Assembly: GCA_001768155.1 (NCBI GenBank)
Contig: MENC01000091.1
Span: 6,997-15,564 of the forward strand
DNA from: Bacteroidetes bacterium GWA2_30_7
GTDB taxonomy: Bacteria; Bacteroidota; Bacteroidia; Bacteroidales; GWF2-33-38
DNA: 8,568 nucleotides
Reading direction: 5' to 3'
This document shows, one piece after another, positions 5,812 to 8,568 of the stretch; within the stretch, counting starts at the first letter, position 1, and each line of letters opens with the position of its first letter. The position numbers and the translations under genes are program-made. The notes beneath the pieces are model-generated. The model was not told where the DNA came from. It saw only the letters and a list, made by a program, of their open reading frames with translations, and ran no database searches.

Positions 5812-6717
5812 TTATAAACTTATTAATTTAGCTCTTGTTGATTCTGTTATAGAAATAATGTCATTTAACTGTTGGTCTGTCATTTCAACATTACTTATTT
5901 CGTTTTGAACAATAACTAACATTCCATCTTTTTCAATTGCTTCAGGCTCACCTTTAGTATATGTAATTTTAATATCATTATATTTAACTTTAATTAATTC
6001 GATATCTGCAATTAATGAAGCAAAGTTAGGGTCTGATTTATAATTTTTTAAAATAATTAATAAATCATTAATTATTAATTTTTGGTCGCCTACTCGTTCG
6101 GCTAAATCTTTATGCTTATTTTCTTTTACTACCTGAGTTGCAATATATAATCCTTCGAGCCAAAGTCCGGTAACTATTAATGCACTAATGCTTGTTCTAT
6201 CGTTTTCGCGAAGATACGAATCCATATTATTAAAACTCTGAGTAGAAATAAAAATTAATGAGTCGAGATTTTCGTTATTTACCGATAATCGTTTTAATGT
6301 ACTAAAGTCAAAAAACTGACCAATTTTTAACTCATCAGCAACACTTTTAATGGTTGATAAATTACTCAATACTGAACCTGTTTTATTGTACATATTTAAA
6401 TATCCTAAATCGGCTCCTAAAATTCCTAATCCAACTGCTCTTTTAAAATTGGAATCATATTTTTTGATATCATCAGGTTTGCAAATATATTTTTGTGAGA
6501 AAGGCATTCCGGTTGACCTAATTAAAGAAGCAATTTCGACAGGTGAAGAAATATTTTGTATCATATTATCCATAACTTCTTCTGAAATTTGAAGTGGTTT
6601 GCCATTTTTTACAGAATCAGGAATTTGTAATTCCTGAGTAACATCGCTTTGCGTGGAGCTATTACAAGCAGCTAAAATAACTACTGCCGATAATAAACTT
6701 AATAACTTTTTTTTCAT
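5812..6717 (-). CDS. Conserved lipoprotein of unknown function
   Basis: This 301-residue protein starts with a lipoprotein signal peptide (MKKKLLSLLSAVVILAAC); the lipobox LAAC puts the lipidated cysteine at C18. It should be anchored in the envelope. The mature part is mainly helical, with recognisable blocks SPVEIASLIRSTGMPFSQKY (58-77), GILGADLGYLNMYNKTG (97-113), GQFFDFSTLKRL (133-144), NMDSYLRENDR (164-174) and LIVTGLWLEGLYIATQV (180-196). From memory these blocks recur in uncharacterised lipoproteins of Bacteroidia; I cannot assign a function. No enzyme motif is visible. It begins after a 174-base spacer that includes the terminator at about 6859-6907, so it probably has its own promoter, though none matching TAnnTTTG was seen. 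The secreted five-cysteine gene follows by 23 bases. Confidence 0.85.
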   Translation of the reverse strand: MKKKLLSLLSAVVILAACNSSTQSDVTQELQIPDSVKNGKPLQISEEVMDNMIQNISSPVEIASLIRSTGMPFSQKYICKPDDIKKYDSNFKRAVGLGILGADLGYLNMYNKTGSVLSNLSTIKSVADELKIGQFFDFSTLKRLSVNNENLDSLIFISTQSFNNMDSYLRENDRTSISALIVTGLWLEGLYIATQVVKENKHKDLAERVGDQKLIINDLLIILKNYKSDPNFASLIADIELIKVKYNDIKITYTKGEPEAIEKDGMLVIVQNEISNVEMTDQQLNDIISITESTRAKLISL

Positions 6718-6858
6718 ATATTTTATTTAATTACTGTTATACTTATTGTTCATTTTGTTCAAGTGTTTGTTTTCTCTTATGTTTTATTTTTTTAATAATT
6801 TTTAAAAGTATTTCATTTTTTTTAATTTAAAAATATCTATCAATTTTTAATTTGCAAT
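6718..6858. other. AT-rich leader region of the lipoprotein gene
   Basis: These 141 bases between the terminator hairpin and the lipoprotein ATG must hold the promoter of the lipoprotein gene if the terminator works. The region is nearly pure A and T with long T-runs on the plus strand. I see no exact TAnnTTTG on the minus strand, no Shine-Dalgarno and no reading frame worth reporting. Confidence 0.35.
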
Positions 6859-6907
6859 AAAAACACGCTTGAAGGTGGCGTTCGCCACGCTTCAAGGTGT
6901 TTTTTTA
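6859..6907. terminator. Strong bidirectional rho-independent terminator overlapping a stop codon
   Basis: The stem pairs AACAC (6862-6866) with GTGTT (6897-6901), CTTGAAG (6868-6874) with CTTCAAG (6890-6896), and GTGGC (6875-6879) with GCCAC (6884-6888), closing on a GTTC loop, with single bulged G bases at 6867 and 6889. On the plus strand a run of T begins in the right arm and continues to 6906; on the minus strand the five A at 6859-6863 give TTTTT. The structure can therefore end transcripts in both directions, but only minus-strand genes are present. The transporter stop codon (TCA at 6892-6894 on the plus strand) and its last codons lie within the right arm. Confidence 0.88.
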
Positions 6908-8568
6908 ACTTTTTTAAACCTTTCTGATAATAACATAGCTTTCTTTAGAAGGTCAAAACTGAGTGTAATATAGAAAAAAATTGTCATAGACCAAACAACA
7001 AATAAATTAAACCAAAATGTTGGGAATGATTTATTCATAAAATTCTTGTGTGGTGCAAAAAAATGTGACCTGAAATTGAAATATCCTCTTTTTACAGGGT
7101 CTTGAAATACAGGGTCGATTTGTTGAATCAGCTCGTTATTATATCTTATAATTTTATTCTTTTCATATACTTTTTTTGCAATATCATTAACACTTTCGTT
7201 AAAATAGGCATCTTTTTTACTTCTATATAAATTTTTTTGTGTTGTCAGCCAGTAATTTATAAGGGTTTCTTTTTCATTATATGCTTCTTTAAATAAATCT
7301 CTATAATACCCTGAAACATTGTCTAAATAATCTTTTAAAATAAAAGCTACAAAACTGTTAAACGATTCTGGATTTAATTTATTCATTATTCCAAATCGAA
7401 TTTTAGAATCTGAAGCTAATTTAGTAATTTCATTTCTTAATAATTCTAATTTTTGATTTTTTACTTTCGTTGCTGAATCGGACTTATCTTTAATTGCTCT
7501 CAAACATTCATTTGTAATATCTTTTAATTCAGGTATATAATAAACCTGATAAAAGTCTGCTTTACTCTCTTTTTTTTCTATTTGATAAAAATATTTTTCG
7601 TAACCATTATTAATAAATTGATTTACTAAAAGCGATTCGTAAACCCATTTTGAAGGCATAAATTCAGCTACGAAAGGCACTGTTCCTGCTGTTCCTAATT
7701 TACGATTTAATTTATCAAAACTAAACATTGCTCCACCGAGTATCATTTGTGGAATTAATAACAACGGAATTAAAATATAAATTGTTACTGCTGAATTAAA
7801 ACTTGCTGAAATATTTAAACCCAGCACATTAGCAAAACAAGAAACAGTAAATAGTGCGAACCAATAGTCAAAATACATTCCTTGAATACCCAGAATTGTA
7901 TTTCCAACAAAAACAAATAATACTGTCTGTAAGGCAGATAACAGAAACAAAATCCCAATTTTAGACATCAAATAACTCTGTCGGCTTAAATTAAGAAATC
8001 CTTCTCGTTTCAGAATTTTCCGGTCTCTGAAAATTTCTTCTGCACTAACTGTCAAACCTAAAAATAACGAAACAATAATACACATAAATATGTATGGAGG
8101 AATATTTTCATTATCTCTAAAAATATATACATTAGATGCTGGGTCGGCAATATATCTTATTATGTATGATAAAATTAAACCTAACAATGGTGCTTCAAGC
8201 AGATTAAGAAGTACATATTGTGTATTGCTGATTTTAGAAAGAAAATCTCTAACTGTAAATATTCTTAATTGTTTAAACTTAGAAGGAATATTCAGACTTG
8301 CTGGAAGTGCATCACACTCCATTTTAGAATTTTCAGTTATAGCGTTTTCTTTAAATCTTTCTTCCCATCTTTTTGGTAGAACTTTTCTATTTAATGTGTA
8401 TTTTCCAAACTCATCAACAATTCTGGCTTCAATAATATTAAAAATTGTTTCTGGATTTACATTACCACATACTCCACATTCGCCTTGTTCGCTATTAATC
8501 TGATTATCGAGCCTTTTGAAATACACTAATGCTTCAACAGGGTTTCCTATATAAATCATATATCCACC
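6892..8568 (-). CDS. ABCG-like ABC transporter, C-terminal membrane part (5' end outside window)
   Basis: The frame is open to the right edge, reading GGY before the methionine at 8559. GGYMIYIGNPVEALVYF matches the end of an ABCG-type ATPase domain (GGxxxYxGxPxEAxxYF), so that methionine is internal and the ATPase domain lies outside the window. Numbering from it, a CxxC (C28, C31 in CGVCGNVNPE) comes first, then the first membrane helix (about 114-136), the second (155-172) with the coupling segment SAEEIFRDRKILKREG (172-187), the third (200-224), two more (231-250, 256-278), a long charged soluble segment (about 285-510) and a last helix (513-535). This fits the half-transporter layout of the ABC-2/ABCG fold with a large extracytoplasmic loop before the last helix. 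The substrate is unknown. The block KWVYESLLVNQF (304-315) is typical of this Bacteroidota group as I remember it. It ends in the terminator hairpin. Confidence 0.88.
   Translation of the reverse strand, partial: GGYMIYIGNPVEALVYFKRLDNQINSEQGECGVCGNVNPETIFNIIEARIVDEFGKYTLNRKVLPKRWEERFKENAITENSKMECDALPASLNIPSKFKQLRIFTVRDFLSKISNTQYVLLNLLEAPLLGLILSYIIRYIADPASNVYIFRDNENIPPYIFMCIIVSLFLGLTVSAEEIFRDRKILKREGFLNLSRQSYLMSKIGILFLLSALQTVLFVFVGNTILGIQGMYFDYWFALFTVSCFANVLGLNISASFNSAVTIYILIPLLLIPQMILGGAMFSFDKLNRKLGTAGTVPFVAEFMPSKWVYESLLVNQFINNGYEKYFYQIEKKESKADFYQVYYIPELKDITNECLRAIKDKSDSATKVKNQKLELLRNEITKLASDSKIRFGIMNKLNPESFNSFVAFILKDYLDNVSGYYRDLFKEAYNEKETLINYWLTTQKNLYRSKKDAYFNESVNDIAKKVYEKNKIIRYNNELIQQIDPVFQDPVKRGYFNFRSHFFAPHKNFMNKSFPTFWFNLFVVWSMTIFFYITLSFDLLKKAMLLSERFKKVKKTP

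Noticed and set aside
6350..6592. Plus-strand open frame of 80 codons inside the lipoprotein gene
   Set aside because: It is antisense to conserved blocks of the lipoprotein, with no initiation or homology signal.
8090..8503. Plus-strand open frame of 137 codons inside the transporter gene
   Set aside because: It is fully antisense to a well-supported coding frame and its product resembles no protein I know.
8557..8559. Methionine at 8559 as the transporter start
   Set aside because: The frame stays open to the window edge, and the residues around it are the end of an ABC ATPase domain, so the methionine is internal.

Overview
The window is AT-rich DNA from a member of the Bacteroidota, most likely class Bacteroidia or a close relative. 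This rests on the gene content (a Bacteroidota-type ribosomal protein S1 with a long acidic N-terminal extension, an ABCG-like transporter of the 'CGNVNPE' type, a conserved lipoprotein), on translation starts without Shine-Dalgarno sequences, and on a TTG / TAnnTTTG promoter in front of rpsA. All seven genes are on the minus strand, so transcription runs from high to low coordinates. No RNA gene, CRISPR array, transposase or integrase was found.

Right part (8568 to 5345): an ABCG-like ABC transporter enters from the right edge with its ATPase domain outside the window. Its stop codon lies inside a strong bidirectional terminator hairpin at about 6859-6907. Beyond it lie a lipoprotein of unknown function and, 23 bases later, a small secreted five-cysteine protein. 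These two probably share a transcript and may form an envelope module with the transporter.

Middle (5344 to 3421): an exported MORN/YwqK-like repeat protein lies between two spacers full of non-coding repeats. Downstream of it is a tandem array of a 75-bp unit carrying two hairpins, each with an AGA loop (about 3613-3870). Two near-identical 34-bp sequences in the same orientation (3520-3553 and 5177-5210) bracket the array and the gene, so this stretch looks like accessory cargo beside a core locus.

Left part (3420 to 54): rpsA (ribosomal protein S1, six S1 domains), a STAS-domain anti-sigma factor antagonist-like protein 34 bases downstream, and rnz (ribonuclease Z, tRNA 3' processing) after a 105-base repeat-rich spacer. 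rpsA and the STAS gene are probably co-transcribed; rnz may be in the same transcript. The joining theme is translation and RNA maturation, with a possible regulator in the middle.

The most unusual elements are the 75-bp double-hairpin array, the 34-bp direct repeats around it, and the uncharacterised lipoprotein/secreted protein pair beside the transporter.
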